Assembly (NCBI GenBank): GCA_041592975.1 | Contig: JBFHOZ010000039.1 | Location: forward strand, 1-14,772 | Direction of reading: 5' to 3' | Length of the DNA stretch: 14,772 nucleotides | DNA from: BM707 sp041592975 | GTDB lineage: Bacteria; Desulfobacterota; Desulfuromonadia; Desulfuromonadales; UBA2294 | The notes under the pieces: model-generated | What the model was told of the DNA's origin: nothing | Databases searched by the model: none | Seen by the model: the letters and a program-made list of their open reading frames with translations, nothing else | Part shown: in pieces, positions 7,503 through 13,752 of the stretch | How positions within the stretch are numbered: the stretch's first letter is position 1 | Layout: every line of letters begins with the position of its first letter | Program-made: the position numbers and the translations under genes

Positions 7503-8687
7503 TCAGGATGACGCTGTCTTCAGGTTCGAAGGTGCGCTCCGGGCTTTTTTTTTCAGATAGGTGAAGAGCATGCTGCCGGCCGCGGCCGATCCCGGAAAGG
7601 CGTGATTGTCCAGGATGGCCGCCTCGTCAGCCGACAATGACCGGTCGCTCTTTCGCTGGATGCCGAGAGACCTGGCGAGAATGTCGTCGATCCTGCCGTC
7701 GATCTCCTCGGGGCGGTCGAGCGGTGTTGCCGCCAGGCGGTGCGGCAGGACGAGACGGGCCACCTCGTGAAGTTCGTCGGCGGTTACCTCGGGTCTGTCA
7801 AGCAGGGCCGATAGCGCCCTGGCGGCTCTGGTCAGGGTGATCTCGGCCCGGTGCCCCTGGACGTCCGCTTCAATGGCGATTTCGACTGCCGACCGGTAGA
7901 TGCCGTCCGGAACCCTGACCTGCTGGCAGTTCGCACGGGCTGACGCGATCTGTTCGCGCAATTGTATCTCCTCGGCCTTGTACCCCTGAACGAAGGCGTC
8001 GGGTGACTGCTCGAAGGCGATGCGCCGGCGGATGATCTCGGTTCTCTGCTGCGGGTCCCTGATGGTCTGCACGGATGTGCAGAGGCCGAAGCGGTCGAGG
8101 AACTGCGGTCTCAGGTCTCCCTCCTCGGGATTCATGGTGCCGATCAGCATGAACCGGGCCGGATGGCAATAGCGCATCCCCTCCCGTTCGACGATGTTGC
8201 TCCCGGATGCGGCGGCATCGAGCAGCAGGTCGACCAGGTGGTCGGCCAGAAGGTTGACTTCATCGACGTAGAGGATGCCGCGGTTGGCGGCGGCAAGCAG
8301 CCCCGGTTCGTAGACGCGCTCGCCTTTGTGCAGTGCCGCGGAGAGATTGAGGGTGCCGACGATCCGGTCCTCGCTTGCCGAAAGGGGGAGTTCGACCATC
8401 GGCGTCGCCGACGTGACGATCTCCGGCGGCTCGCCGGAGTCGATCCGGGCGCGGCATTCGTCGTGGGCGGAATCCGGCAGCGCCGGATCGCAATGGTAGG
8501 GGCAGCCTCGGATCGAATGGATCACCGGCAGCAGCGATGCCAGAGCCCGGGCTGCCGTCGATTTGCCGGAGCCCTTGTGCCCCCGGATCAGCACTCCGCC
8601 GATCAACGGGTCGACGGCGTTGAGCAGCAGGGCGGTCTTGAGCGCCTCCTGGCCGATCAATGCCGAAAAAGGAAAAGACGTGACCAT
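7503..8687 (-). CDS. chlD: AAA+ ATPase of magnesium/cobalt chelatase (ChlI-like; N-terminal part of ChlD, 0-frame product)
   Basis: A 394-aa MoxR/ChlI-clade AAA+ ATPase. Motifs in order: Walker A GHKGSGKST (36-44), Walker B ILYVDEVN (138-145), sensor-1 region IGTMNPEEG (182-190) with LRPQFLDRFG (192-201), and the helical lid beyond residue 250. In chelatases the small subunit (ChlI/BchI/CobS) forms an ATP-driven ring with the medium subunit (ChlD/CobT) to help the large subunit insert Mg2+ or Co2+ into a tetrapyrrole. Read in frame it ends with 13 non-conserved residues after a Lys-Lys-Lys stretch (379-381) at TGA 7503-7505. The Lys codons are an A9 run, where a -1 slip joins it to the VWA frame. 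The short product would then be the small subunit. Start ATG 8687 fits the conserved N-terminus; the RBS is weak. Cobalt chelation for B12 is likelier than chlorophyll synthesis in this context. Confidence 0.9.
   Translation of the reverse strand: MVTSFPFSALIGQEALKTALLLNAVDPLIGGVLIRGHKGSGKSTAARALASLLPVIHSIRGCPYHCDPALPDSAHDECRARIDSGEPPEIVTSATPMVELPLSASEDRIVGTLNLSAALHKGERVYEPGLLAAANRGILYVDEVNLLADHLVDLLLDAAASGSNIVEREGMRYCHPARFMLIGTMNPEEGDLRPQFLDRFGLCTSVQTIRDPQQRTEIIRRRIAFEQSPDAFVQGYKAEEIQLREQIASARANCQQVRVPDGIYRSAVEIAIEADVQGHRAEITLTRAARALSALLDRPEVTADELHEVARLVLPHRLAATPLDRPEEIDGRIDDILARSLGIQRKSDRSLSADEAAILDNHAFPGSAAAGSMLFTYLKKKARSAPSNLKTASS
7545..7553 (-). other. chlD: Candidate programmed -1 frameshift (slippery A9) site inside chlD
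   Basis: On the minus strand the AAA+ frame reads CTG AAA AAA AAA GCC over this run. A tandem slip of two lysyl-tRNAs by -1 re-reads base 7545 and continues AGC CCG GAG into the VWA frame. The join would be 8687..7545 followed by 7545..6688 (666 aa), whereas no slip ends 14 codons later at TGA 7505-7503. A AAA AAA is a classical bacterial slip sequence. Polymerase slippage on A9 (adding one A) would give the same outcome. A possible stimulatory pairing is GGAGCG (7540-7535) with CGCTCC (7458-7453), six bp and weak; no upstream Shine-Dalgarno-like stimulator is visible. Confidence 0.75.
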
Positions 8688-8803
8688 GACTTCATCTAAT
8701 CACAATCAGCGGCGCTATTTCAATCTCTAACGTGAACGATGCGGTTCAATTGAAAAGGCCGGAGAGGAAATTCCGGGACCAGATGCTGCCGGCATCCCCG
8801 ATG

Positions 8804-9238
8804 TCAGCAGTACCCGACCTGCTCGTCGAGGGGGAGTCTGCTTTTCATGAAGGTGCCGCTCCCGGAAGCGACCAGCCTCTGCCGGTCGTCAAAGACGTCC
8901 CCCCGGGCATAACTGACGCTCCTGGATGTCGAGACGACGGCGGCCCGGGCCGTCAGCGTCCCCCCGGTGACCGGCGCGAAATACTGGATATTGAACGAAG
9001 AGGTCACGAGGAAATGACCGGATTCGATCGACTGGCAGGCGAAATAGCAGGCGTCGTCGAGGAGCTTGAAGCAGACCGCGCCATGCGCGGCATGGCCGGC
9101 GTGGAAGAATTTCGATCCGACGGCGAGGGAGATTTCAGCCGAGCGGTCGGCGACGGTCAGTGCCGGTTGGAAAAACTTGTTGATCCTGGCTGTCTGGAAG
9201 AACCTCTCTAGCTTCCTGAAATGTTCGGTGTCGTTCAT
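8804..9238 (-). CDS. PaaI-type hotdog-fold thioesterase
   Basis: A 144-aa single hotdog-domain protein of the PaaI/4HBT type, which usually hydrolyses acyl-CoA thioesters as a homotetramer in the cytoplasm. The segment HAGHAAHGAVCFKLLDDACY (residues 46-65) corresponds to the PaaI HGG-x-LxDxA signature, with Ala-His-Gly at 51-53 in place of the common HGG and the likely catalytic Asp at 61 or 62. The downstream SSFNIQYFAPV segment matches the typical core beta strand. ATG 9238 overlaps the stop of the upstream flavoprotein gene by four bases (ATGA), so translation is coupled. The substrate cannot be read from sequence. An upstream in-frame extension exists but runs antiparallel to no known domain and is covered by the flavoprotein gene in another frame. 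Confidence 0.85.
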   Translation of the reverse strand: MNDTEHFRKLERFFQTARINKFFQPALTVADRSAEISLAVGSKFFHAGHAAHGAVCFKLLDDACYFACQSIESGHFLVTSSFNIQYFAPVTGGTLTARAAVVSTSRSVSYARGDVFDDRQRLVASGSGTFMKSRLPLDEQVGYC

Positions 9239-9834
9239 GCATCGGCTCCGAGCTTTGCGGCAGCTGCAAGCAGGAGCCTTCTGTTTCTGTTGTTCAGGGT
9301 CTGCGCTTCGGATTGCGCCGCGAAGCCGATACAGACATTGGAAACCGGTCGGGCGCCGACGACCTTGGCGGTATAGCGCAGGGAATTCATGGTGCAGGAG
9401 GAAAGGCGGGCCATGATTCCCGGAGCAGCGCTGGACGTGATCAGGATGGCCTTCTTGGTCGGCGGGCTGCGCCGAAACTTCGGAGCGGGCGCTCCCCAGG
9501 GCCAGTACCCGTATCCGGTGAGTCGTTCGAGGAAGCGCTTGTAGAGCGCCGTGGCGGAACCGAAATTGACCGGCGACGCGAGGATCAGAGCATCGGCCGA
9601 TTCGATTGCGGCGATAATCCTGCCCATGTCGTCGTCGAGCGGGCATCGGCCGACCTCCGGGCCCGGGTTCTGGGTGCACCGGCGGCAGTTGGTGCAGAAT
9701 CCGATCCGGCAGCCGAGCAGATCGATCCGCTCCGTCTCATGCCCCCGGCTTCCGAGCGCACGCTCCAGTTCATCCACGGCCTGGTGGATGATGCCGCCGT
9801 TGCGATAACTGCCGGTGATCGCGAGTATTTTCAC
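9235..9834 (-). CDS. Flavodoxin-fold NAD(P)H-dependent FMN reductase / Fe-S flavoprotein-like
   Basis: A 199-aa flavodoxin-like protein. The N-terminus ILAITGSYRNGG (residues 3-14) is the FMN-phosphate-binding loop, and ILASPVNFGS (around 84-93) is the second flavin-contacting loop. A compact cysteine motif FCTNCRRC with Cys47, Cys50, Cys53 and a further Cys64 resembles the CxxCxxC-x-C cluster ligands of the iron-sulfur flavoproteins (Isf) of anaerobes, so a [4Fe-4S] cluster passing electrons to FMN is plausible. The true electron partner is unknown. The start is GTG 9834, supported by GGAGGAA at 9849-9843 eight bases upstream; the gene has a good promoter of its own. It overlaps the thioesterase gene by four bases. 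Confidence 0.87.
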   Translation of the reverse strand: MKILAITGSYRNGGIIHQAVDELERALGSRGHETERIDLLGCRIGFCTNCRRCTQNPGPEVGRCPLDDDMGRIIAAIESADALILASPVNFGSATALYKRFLERLTGYGYWPWGAPAPKFRRSPPTKKAILITSSAAPGIMARLSSCTMNSLRYTAKVVGARPVSNVCIGFAAQSEAQTLNNRNRRLLLAAAAKLGADA

Positions 9835-9877
9835 GGTTTCAATTCCTCCGGGGCGTGGTGCTTTGTGGACTGTCTGA

Positions 9878-9905
9878 ATTATAATTGAACGGCCGATATT
9901 TCCAA
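9878..9905 (-). promoter_or_regulatory. Sigma70-type promoter for the flavoprotein-thioesterase pair
   Basis: On the minus strand, TTGGAA (9905-9900, four of six to TTGACA) and a perfect TATAAT (9883-9878) are separated by 16 bases. Transcription would start near 9871 and give a leader of about 37 bases before the GTG start with its GGAGGAA ribosome site. The AT-rich patch stands out in GC-rich surroundings. Confidence 0.7.
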
Positions 9906-10099
9906 GATTAAAATGTCGCTCTTGAGGGGGGCGTTAAGGAAGCATGTCCGGCAGAGACGGCCTTGCGGATACAGCCACCATGGGGCTGTTGCCGGTACGC
10001 ACCTCCGCAGTCAACGGCAGGTTTGACGCCGTTTACGCCATGGTGAATGCCGGTTTCGGGTCGATTGCCGTCGGAACGACTTTCAGTGTCCGATACTTG
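9906..10099 (+). other. Intergenic stretch without a supported gene
   Basis: Together with the flanking promoter and terminator this forms a 313-bp gap between the flavoprotein and DUF2914 genes. A plus-strand frame of 82 codons begins at ATG 9944 behind AAGGA, but it runs through the DUF2914 terminator and into that gene's antisense strand and shows no recognisable domain. I see no RNA gene or repeat here. Confidence 0.4.
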
Positions 10100-10137
10100 A
10101 AACAGAAAGGAAAGGCCCCGCCAGAACGGCCGGGGCC
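10100..10137 (-). terminator. Intrinsic terminator after the DUF2914 gene
   Basis: Read on the minus strand, GGCCCC-G-GCC pairs with GGC-GGGGCC (10137-10114) around the loop GTTCT with one bulged G, followed by a T-rich tract TTTCCTTTCTGTTT (10113-10100). It starts ten bases after the DUF2914 stop codon and is a strong rho-independent terminator. Confidence 0.85.
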
Positions 10138-10147
10138 ATATTCAGTC

Positions 10148-10534
10148 TTACTGCAGTGCAATCTCCCTCTCGGCAAGGAGGGCCCCGGTTGAGTCGAGAA
10201 TCTCGACCTTCAGGGTTCCCGGAGCGAGGTGCCAGACCTGCTTGGTGGACCAGGTCCGCCAGCGATCGGCGCCGATATTCAGCGCGACGTCGGCGATCTG
10301 GACATCGTTGTAATACCAGCGGTGCGTCACGGTCTGTCCGGAGCCGTTGACGATCTCGTTGAAGAAGTAGAGCGTCTGCAGCCCGACTTCGACCGTCTCG
10401 GGGGCGTCGACCGGTTCGTGGTCGGCAATGGCGGTGCAGAACTGGGCCCGTGATACCTGGGGCCCTTCCTCGGCAATGGCCGTGCAGGGAAGGGCGATGA
10501 GCAGGGCGGCGAGCAGTACGATGAGCTGTTTCAT
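10148..10534 (-). CDS. Secreted DUF2914-domain protein
   Basis: A 128-aa protein with an N-terminal signal peptide: Lys at position 3, a hydrophobic core over residues 4-16, and a likely cleavage after Ala19-Ile20-Ala21. The mature part is a small beta-rich DUF2914 domain, recognised by TLYFFNEIVNGSGQTVTHRW (54-73) with HRWYYN (71-76) and RWRTWSTKQVW (91-101). Function of DUF2914 is unknown; it is often found in periplasmic proteins of Desulfuromonadota and other proteobacteria. Cys33 is the only cysteine in the mature protein. The start is well supported by AAAGGAG at 10547-10541, six bases upstream of ATG. It follows the tautomerase gene after 66 bp and is closed by a strong terminator, so it is probably the last gene of that transcription unit. 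Confidence 0.88.
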   Translation of the reverse strand: MKQLIVLLAALLIALPCTAIAEEGPQVSRAQFCTAIADHEPVDAPETVEVGLQTLYFFNEIVNGSGQTVTHRWYYNDVQIADVALNIGADRWRTWSTKQVWHLAPGTLKVEILDSTGALLAEREIALQ

Positions 10535-10600
10535 GAATATCTCCTTTGTGGGTGTTGGGCAGGAATTTATCAGAAAAACCGGAAATGTCCAGACCCGTAC

Positions 10601-10789
10601 TCAATCTCTGTCGCTGATCAGCTCTCCGGCGACCGCGACCTGGTCCGGCCGGTTTTCCCTGATCAGCACGACAATTTTCTCTTTTGGCATATCGTAGGCC
10701 GCACAAGCGGCCAGGGTAAGGTCGCGGACGAAACCGCGACGCAATTCCATGTCGATGATTTCCGGACCTTCAATCGTAATAACAGGCAT
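10601..10789 (-). CDS. 4-oxalocrotonate tautomerase family protein
   Basis: A 62-aa protein of the 4-oxalocrotonate tautomerase (4-OT) family, which interconverts keto-enol isomers using the N-terminal proline as general base after Met removal. The sequence begins MPVITIEGPEI and shows the family's beta-alpha-beta layout, ending GELISDRD like the GELASK end of classical 4-OT. The length equals that of canonical 4-OT subunits, which assemble as hexamers. Two ATGs compete: 10795 directly abuts AAAGGAG (10802-10796), while 10789 lies six bases from it and exposes Pro as residue 1, so 10789 is the real start. The substrate is unknown; no aromatic meta-cleavage genes are nearby. It follows the DUF2339 gene by 32 bp. 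Confidence 0.87.
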   Translation of the reverse strand: MPVITIEGPEIIDMELRRGFVRDLTLAACAAYDMPKEKIVVLIRENRPDQVAVAGELISDRD

Positions 10790-10795
10790 TTGCAT

Positions 10796-10802
10796 CTCCT
10801 TT
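10796..10802 (-). promoter_or_regulatory. Shine-Dalgarno AAAGGAG that fixes the tautomerase start
   Basis: AAAGGAG lies six bases upstream of ATG 10789 and zero bases upstream of ATG 10795. Only the former spacing is workable, and it yields the catalytic N-terminal proline. Confidence 0.75.
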
Positions 10803-10821
10803 ATTCGAAACTGGTTAATAT

Positions 10822-12477
10822 CTACAAGGTGTCGACCCGGCGGTATAGCCAGCCGCCGACATAGAAGCTGACGCCGAGGATCACCAGGCATCCGATCCGG
10901 ATGAGCGGTTCCGCCTGGTCGAGGTCGTACAGCATCACCTTGGCACCGGAAACGGCAAATACGAACAGCGATGATTGCGCCAGCATCCGGTCACTTGTCT
11001 TCAGGGCCGCGAGAAGTGAGAGAACGGCGAGCAGGGCCCAGTTGAAAGAGACGGGGAGCCGCTCGTCGAACATGTGGACCGGCGCGGCCATGGCCGACAG
11101 ATGCCCCGCATAGAGGAGTGCGCCCGCAAGCGGCCTGCCGATATCCGTTTTCCGGACCAGGACATAGGCCACATAGAGTTCCGCCGCATAGGCCAGCGCG
11201 AGGTAGTCGCCGCCGGGAACACCCTTGAGATCGAAGTTGAGCGCGGCCCGCAAGGCATTGATGACGAACACCAGCCCCAGGGCGCCGACCAGCGGCCAGC
11301 CGGATCGAGCCGGCATGCCGCGGCGGAGGACGATCCAGCCCGCCATGGTGATTCCGGCCAGCAGTCCCGCCCCGGGAGCGTATGCATCCGGCAGCAGTTC
11401 GAGGTAGCCGGCATGGAACAGGACGAGGGCCGCGTAGGCACTCAGAATCAGCTGTCCGCCTTCCAGGCGGTATCGGAATCCGATGCGGGCCGCGGCGTAA
11501 ACCGCGAGCAGGACTGCCAGGCTGCCGATGGCGATCCAGGGTGCGTAGGCGGGCAGGTAGCGGCTGAGAAGTCCGTATTCGAGCGCGTAGAAGAGCAGCA
11601 GCGGCGGCAGGTGGCCGAGTGCCGCCGGCTGGTCCAGCTTCTGGTCGTGGTGCAGCGTGTAGAATGCCGTGACGAAAGTGAAAATGACAAACTGCAACGC
11701 CTGAAACACCAGGGCCGCCTGCCACTGCGGGTGAGCGGCATGGTGCCATTGCTGGTACCAGATCAGGTCGAAGCCGAGCAGGGCCAGATAGGCTGCGACC
11801 AGGTAGATGCGGCGCTGCTGCAGCCAGATGGCGCAGGCGCAGTAGAGCAGGCTCCAGGCGGTGTAGTAGATCGCCAGGTCGACGACGTCGGCACGCAGTC
11901 CCTTCAGCAGCAGCGGGGCGGTGTAGGAGCCGACGATGGCGACATAGGCGTACATCTCGCTGGCGAAGTGCCGGCAGAGCCAGAGGGACAACAGGCAGAC
12001 CAGGGCGACGGCGCCGGTGGCCGCCGGGAATTCGATCAGGCGATAGTAGAGGTGGGCGCCGTAGATTGACAGGAAAAGGATGGCGACGCCGCCCGCGGGG
12101 AGCAGGCTGGCATACTCGCGGTCGGCTCGTCTCAGCACGAGACCGGACCCGATCAGGCCGGCCCCGCCAAGAAAAGCGAGCATGACCTGCCTGGTCGGTG
12201 TCAGCCAGCCGAGATCGATGCCGAGCTTGATCAGATAGGTCGCAGCCAGGACGAGCGCCAGGACGCCGCCCCAGCCGAGAACCCTTGTTGCCGTCAGCGG
12301 CTCGCGGATGCTCCGTATCGGCCGGCGCGGGGGCGCCGGCCCCGGTCGGCCGGCAGCTTCCTCGACGAAGACGAAGTCACCGACATCCTCGTTCTCTGCC
12401 CGCGCTTCGAGCCGTGAAATCCGCCTTTCAAGTTGATTCAGCTTCTCGAGAATAACCTCCTGCTTGACATCGCTCAT
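10822..12477 (-). CDS. DUF2339 polytopic membrane protein
   Basis: A 551-aa inner-membrane protein of the DUF2339 family. A short N-terminal coiled coil (about residues 5-27, ILEKLNQLERRISRLEARAE) and a Pro/Arg-rich linker (PGPAPPRRPIRS) precede some sixteen to eighteen hydrophobic helices that fill the rest, starting at VLGWGGVLALVLAATYLIKLG. This architecture, coiled coil then a dense helix array, is what defines DUF2339; no activity is known, though a role in cell-envelope or transport processes has been guessed for such proteins. I took ATG 12477 because it gives the coiled-coil N-terminus; the open frame continues to a TTG at 12615 with unconvincing sequence. RBS is weak (GGGGAAA). It heads a likely transcription unit with the tautomerase and the DUF2914 gene. 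Confidence 0.85.
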   Translation of the reverse strand: MSDVKQEVILEKLNQLERRISRLEARAENEDVGDFVFVEEAAGRPGPAPPRRPIRSIREPLTATRVLGWGGVLALVLAATYLIKLGIDLGWLTPTRQVMLAFLGGAGLIGSGLVLRRADREYASLLPAGGVAILFLSIYGAHLYYRLIEFPAATGAVALVCLLSLWLCRHFASEMYAYVAIVGSYTAPLLLKGLRADVVDLAIYYTAWSLLYCACAIWLQQRRIYLVAAYLALLGFDLIWYQQWHHAAHPQWQAALVFQALQFVIFTFVTAFYTLHHDQKLDQPAALGHLPPLLLFYALEYGLLSRYLPAYAPWIAIGSLAVLLAVYAAARIGFRYRLEGGQLILSAYAALVLFHAGYLELLPDAYAPGAGLLAGITMAGWIVLRRGMPARSGWPLVGALGLVFVINALRAALNFDLKGVPGGDYLALAYAAELYVAYVLVRKTDIGRPLAGALLYAGHLSAMAAPVHMFDERLPVSFNWALLAVLSLLAALKTSDRMLAQSSLFVFAVSGAKVMLYDLDQAEPLIRIGCLVILGVSFYVGGWLYRRVDTL

Positions 12478-12553
12478 CCGTTTCCCCGTTCTTCTGCAGG
12501 TGTTGTTCAGAAAACAGACCCCGGTAGTGTTTGCGGCGCGGACCTTGATTCTT

Positions 12554-12581
12554 TTTATCGCTGCGCGGGGTCGCCCGGCAA
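12554..12581 (-). promoter_or_regulatory. Possible promoter for the DUF2339 unit
   Basis: On the minus strand TTGCCG (12581-12576) and GATAAA (12559-12554) are 16 bases apart, each matching four of six consensus positions. It sits about 80 bases before the DUF2339 start in a 213-bp gap. Weak by sequence alone; the AT-rich motif TATACT near 12670 is an alternative -10 without a matching -35. Confidence 0.25.
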
Positions 12582-12627
12582 CCTGGCCTGCGAATATATC
12601 ACCAGGAGTCGGCAAACCGGTAGTCTC

Positions 12628-12660
12628 TTCCGCCGATGCGGGCGCTGACGCCAGGCGGAA
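12628..12660 (-). other. Stem-loop in the gap between the methyltransferase and DUF2339 genes
   Basis: TTCCGCC (12660-12654 on the minus strand) pairs with GGCGGAA (12634-12628), and inside it GGCG-TCAG-CGCC forms a second 4-bp stem with a tetraloop. There is no U-tract on either strand side, so it is not a standard intrinsic terminator; it may be a 3' end-stabilising or processing structure of the upstream mRNA. Confidence 0.4.
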
Positions 12661-12690
12661 AAGTATACCGATGCGTGGTCGATCGCACCG

Positions 12691-13377
12691 TCACGGTCCA
12701 GGTCGATGCAGAAACCGCCCGTTTTCGGGCCAGGCGATCAGCAGCCTGTTCTTCGGAGTGATTTCGCCGGGAATTTTCCGGGTGACGACCCTGTACCCGG
12801 CTGCCTGCAGCCTCTGGGCGCGGGTCACGTCGACGGCCAGGGTCGGTTCCAGCCACCCCTCGAGGCTGCCGGTCGGGGAACTGTCGAGGTCGTGACAGCA
12901 GGGGAGCAGGGCCACTGCCGCCCGCGCAGCGATGGCGATCTCGATGATCCGGTCGGTCAGGCTGCCGCAGCCATGCACCGAGAGCAGCAGGTCATCGGAT
13001 CCGGCCTCGAATTCATTCAGGTCAGATTCCCGGAATTCCAGTAGCGCCTTCAGGCGCGGCCACTCTTCGCGCAGTATTCCGCTCAGCACCGCCGCGCTTT
13101 TCGGAAGACTTCGGTCGACGGCCACCGCTGCCGGCGTGGAGCCGTCGAGAATCAGCATGATGTGGGCGAGCAGGCCGTGTCCGCAGGCCAGATCGACGAC
13201 CCTCCGGCCGGAAATTCTCCGCCTGACCTGGCGGGCCACCTCCCATGCCTCGAAAAGCTCCTTGCGCGGCAGGCATTCCGCCCGGCAGACGGCTCGGGCG
13301 ATCCTGTCGAACAGGGTTTCGCCCGGGAAGAGTCCGAGGTGTCTCCGGTTGAGCCGGTTGCGGGAGGAGCGGTCCAT
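12691..13377 (-). CDS. Class I SAM-dependent methyltransferase, Methyltransf_32-like
   Basis: A 228-aa soluble protein. The SAM-binding loop is VVDLACGHG (residues 60-68), followed by an acidic strand end at VAVDRS (85-90). Two further motifs, SVHGCGSLTD (133-142) and LLPCCHDL (158-165), resemble the HxCGxL and PCC motifs of the Methyltransf_32 group, which includes METTL25 and RRNAD1-type proteins. The substrate is unknown for bacterial members. Its neighbours upstream are a small membrane protein (4-bp gap) and the ribosome-rescue factor ArfB, so an RNA or ribosome substrate is possible but unproven. The start ATG 13377 is the first Met; the N-terminal 20 residues are basic (RSSRNRLNRRH). 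Confidence 0.8.
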   Translation of the reverse strand: MDRSSRNRLNRRHLGLFPGETLFDRIARAVCRAECLPRKELFEAWEVARQVRRRISGRRVVDLACGHGLLAHIMLILDGSTPAAVAVDRSLPKSAAVLSGILREEWPRLKALLEFRESDLNEFEAGSDDLLLSVHGCGSLTDRIIEIAIAARAAVALLPCCHDLDSSPTGSLEGWLEPTLAVDVTRAQRLQAAGYRVVTRKIPGEITPKNRLLIAWPENGRFLHRPGP

Positions 13378-13381
13378 GGCG

Positions 13382-13744
13382 TCATTCGTCCGGATCGGAG
13401 TTGTTGTGGTGCATCATCTCCGGAAAGGCGTCCATGAGCCGGGTGAACCCCTGCAGCAGGGCATAGAAAACCAGGCAGATCGGCAAAATGAGCACAACCG
13501 CGACGAGCACGCCCCGGCCGCCGAAATAGTCGATGATTCCTTCGTAGAGGAACAGGCAGGAGGCGATCCAGAGCAGGGTGAGGAAGGTGCCGCCGATCGC
13601 CTTGATGATCTCGATGTAGACGATGAAAACCTTCATGCCGACGCCGCTGCCGCGATAGAGCAGCAGGTGACGGGCGACGTTGTCGCCGAAGAGGACGACG
13701 GCGACCAGGATCCCTCCCGATATGGCGATCTCGATCCATTGCAT
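13382..13744 (-). CDS. Small three-helix membrane protein, function unknown
   Basis: I do not recognise this 120-aa protein. It has three clear hydrophobic segments: about residues 4-20 (IEIAISGGILVAVVLFG), 49-69 (AIGGTFLTLLWIASCLFLYEG) and 78-100 (GVLVAVVLILPICLVFYALLQG), with a hydrophilic acidic C-terminus rich in His, Asn, Asp and Glu (PEMMHHNNSDPDE). No catalytic motif is apparent. The stop lies four bases before the methyltransferase start and the gene begins eight bases after arfB stops, so it is embedded in a compact operon. Codon use looks like its neighbours, and the spacing supports a genuine gene. Confidence 0.75.
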   Translation of the reverse strand: MQWIEIAISGGILVAVVLFGDNVARHLLLYRGSGVGMKVFIVYIEIIKAIGGTFLTLLWIASCLFLYEGIIDYFGGRGVLVAVVLILPICLVFYALLQGFTRLMDAFPEMMHHNNSDPDE

Positions 13745-13752
13745 GAAACGCT

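Noticed and set aside
6688..8687. Treating the split chlD as a decayed pseudogene
   Set aside because: Both halves keep all catalytic and MIDAS motifs, the single frame change sits on a slip-prone A9 run, and the downstream genes remain tightly coupled, which fits regulated decoding better than decay.
8657..8695. 12-codon minus-strand frame overlapping the chlD start (possible leader peptide)
   Set aside because: No Shine-Dalgarno before its ATG and no attenuator-like structure; likely chance.
9944..10192. 82-codon plus-strand frame preceded by AAGGA
   Set aside because: It crosses the DUF2914 terminator and runs antisense into that gene, has no recognisable domain, and its residue composition looks like random GC-rich sequence.
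11074..12069. 331-codon plus-strand frame opposite DUF2339
   Set aside because: Gln-, Arg- and Asp-rich antisense of a hydrophobic membrane gene, a usual mirror effect.
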